Shown here: piece by piece, positions 5,774 through 6,552 of the stretch | How the letters are laid out: every line of letters begins with the position of its first letter | Numbering within the stretch: the first letter of the stretch is position 1 | Assembly: GCA_002393195.1 (NCBI GenBank) | Contig: DGIK01000046.1 | Coordinates: 1-6,552 of the forward strand | DNA: 6,552 nucleotides | Direction: 5' to 3' | Source of the DNA: Bacteroidales bacterium UBA3824 | Lineage (GTDB): Bacteria; Bacteroidota; Bacteroidia; Bacteroidales; UBA3824 | Translations under genes and position numbers: made by a program | The notes under the pieces: model-generated | Database searches by the model: none | What the model saw: the letters and a program-made list of their open reading frames with translations, nothing else | Told to the model about the DNA's origin: nothing

Positions 5774-6552
5774 CTATTTAGACGGACGTCCGCAGAAGAA
5801 CACGTCGTATGCGCCAATTGCCATATCAACAGTTGCAACGCCGTTTACCGATGTGTAGGCAATCTGATTGTCAGCGAGATAGATGCCGATTACAGGGTAT
5901 TTGTCTTCGTACTTGTAGATGACGATGTCGCCAAACTGGAGGTCGGATTGCTTGACTTCCGTGAGCTGAGCCATCACTTTTTCCACGTTGCGCTCGAAGT
6001 TGATGCCATATACGTTTTTGAATACGCTCACTACGAAGCCAATGCCGTCGGTGCCGACGTTTTTCTCTGATTTGCCGGTGTAGAATGGTGTGCCCATCCA
6101 TTCGCTGATTTCTTTGATGAGCTTGCTGTCTTCGTTGCCGGCGAAGCATACGCCCATCTGTTCTGAATATTCGGTGGTGGTGGAGGGGTGGAGGGCGATG
6201 GTCTCTACTACTTCATTCTTGCCGAGTGCTCTCTTCTGAGTACGCTTGTCGAGCTGCTTTACGCGTCCCGCCATATAGTAGTTTTTTTGGTAATAGGCGA
6301 GGGTGAGGGTCTCGGTGCGGACGCCTACGTTGTTGCTCGATGCGGCGTGGATGAATCTGTCGCCGCCGAGTGAGATGCCCACGTGATAGATGTTTTTGGC
6401 TGTGCCGAAGAAGAGGAGGTCGCCGCATTGTAGGGCGTTGCGCTCCACCTTGTTGACGTTGGCTACCATCGAACCTGCTACGCGGTTGAGCTTGATGCCG
6501 TATGCGTTTTGGTACGCAGTCATCACGAATCCCGAACAGTCGGTGCCTTTGC
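5774..6552 (-). CDS. NlpC/P60 peptidase paralogue with dead second domain (5' end outside window)
   Basis: The upstream partner of the preceding gene, 258 full codons visible and open at the right edge. The true start is outside: the GTG at 6526-6524 that could be taken as a start lies inside the catalytic motif, because the frame continues upstream as KGTDCSGFV with the nucleophile Cys at codon 6538-6536. The visible part has the rest of domain 1 (GDLLFF, IYHVGISLGG with catalytic His, RFIHAAS), a shorter linker than its neighbour, and domain 2 with GTPFYTG, VGTDGIGFVV, FGDIVIY, GIYLAD and IAYTS. As in the neighbour, the Cys and both His of domain 2 are replaced by Gly, Val and Tyr. Its C-terminus (FFCGRPSK) also matches the neighbour (YFCGRPSTK). 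Stop TAG at 5776-5774, 32 bases before the next ATG, with no terminator between. A signal peptide is expected by homology but lies outside. Confidence 0.92.
   Translation of the reverse strand, partial: KGTDCSGFVMTAYQNAYGIKLNRVAGSMVANVNKVERNALQCGDLLFFGTAKNIYHVGISLGGDRFIHAASSNNVGVRTETLTLAYYQKNYYMAGRVKQLDKRTQKRALGKNEVVETIALHPSTTTEYSEQMGVCFAGNEDSKLIKEISEWMGTPFYTGKSEKNVGTDGIGFVVSVFKNVYGINFERNVEKVMAQLTEVKQSDLQFGDIVIYKYEDKYPVIGIYLADNQIAYTSVNGVATVDMAIGAYDVFFCGRPSK

Noticed and set aside
6524..6526. GTG as the start of the right-edge NlpC/P60 gene
   Set aside because: It encodes Val within TDCSGFV. The frame is open upstream to the edge and includes the catalytic Cys, so the gene simply continues outside the window.

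Overview
The window looks like Bacteroidota chromosome, probably order Bacteroidales. The evidence is promoters of the Bacteroidota form (TTTG, about 19-20 bp, TAnnTTTG), starts without a Shine-Dalgarno sequence, moderate GC content with AT-rich intergenic gaps, and proteins with beta-sandwich repeats of a kind I associate with Bacteroidales. No species can be named from this sequence. Every supported gene lies on the minus strand, so transcription runs from high to low coordinates.

In order of transcription: (1) 6552-4689 holds two tandem paralogues of a secreted NlpC/P60 cell-wall peptidase. The upstream copy is cut by the window edge. Each carries a normal catalytic Cys-His domain followed by a second NlpC/P60-like domain that has lost all three active-site residues. 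(2) 4688-4532 is an AT-rich spacer with a 12-bp inverted repeat and a full-consensus tRNA promoter. (3) 4531-4166 holds three identical tRNA-Asp(GTC) genes, closed by a strong intrinsic terminator at 4151-4110. (4) 4099-4069 is a second full-consensus promoter, directly after that terminator. It drives (5) a two-gene operon, 4037-880, of paralogous proteins built as a cytosolic TIR domain, one membrane helix and an extracytoplasmic beta-sandwich region. The two genes overlap by four bases (ATGA). The first protein has one beta unit and the second about three. (6) From 779 to the left edge lies the first three quarters of phosphate acetyltransferase (pta), with a weaker candidate promoter at 859-828.

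The TIR pair is the most interesting content. Both proteins keep the signature of NAD-consuming TIR domains, with a glutamate after S-x5-S-L-H-C-M-Y. Lysine-rich flanks predict that TIR faces the cytosol and the beta units face the periplasm. This suggests, as inference, a two-component membrane-anchored TIR sensor or effector, possibly defensive. The window shows no associated phage, transposon or other defence gene. The pta, tRNA and NlpC/P60 genes are housekeeping or envelope functions with no evident link to the TIR pair.
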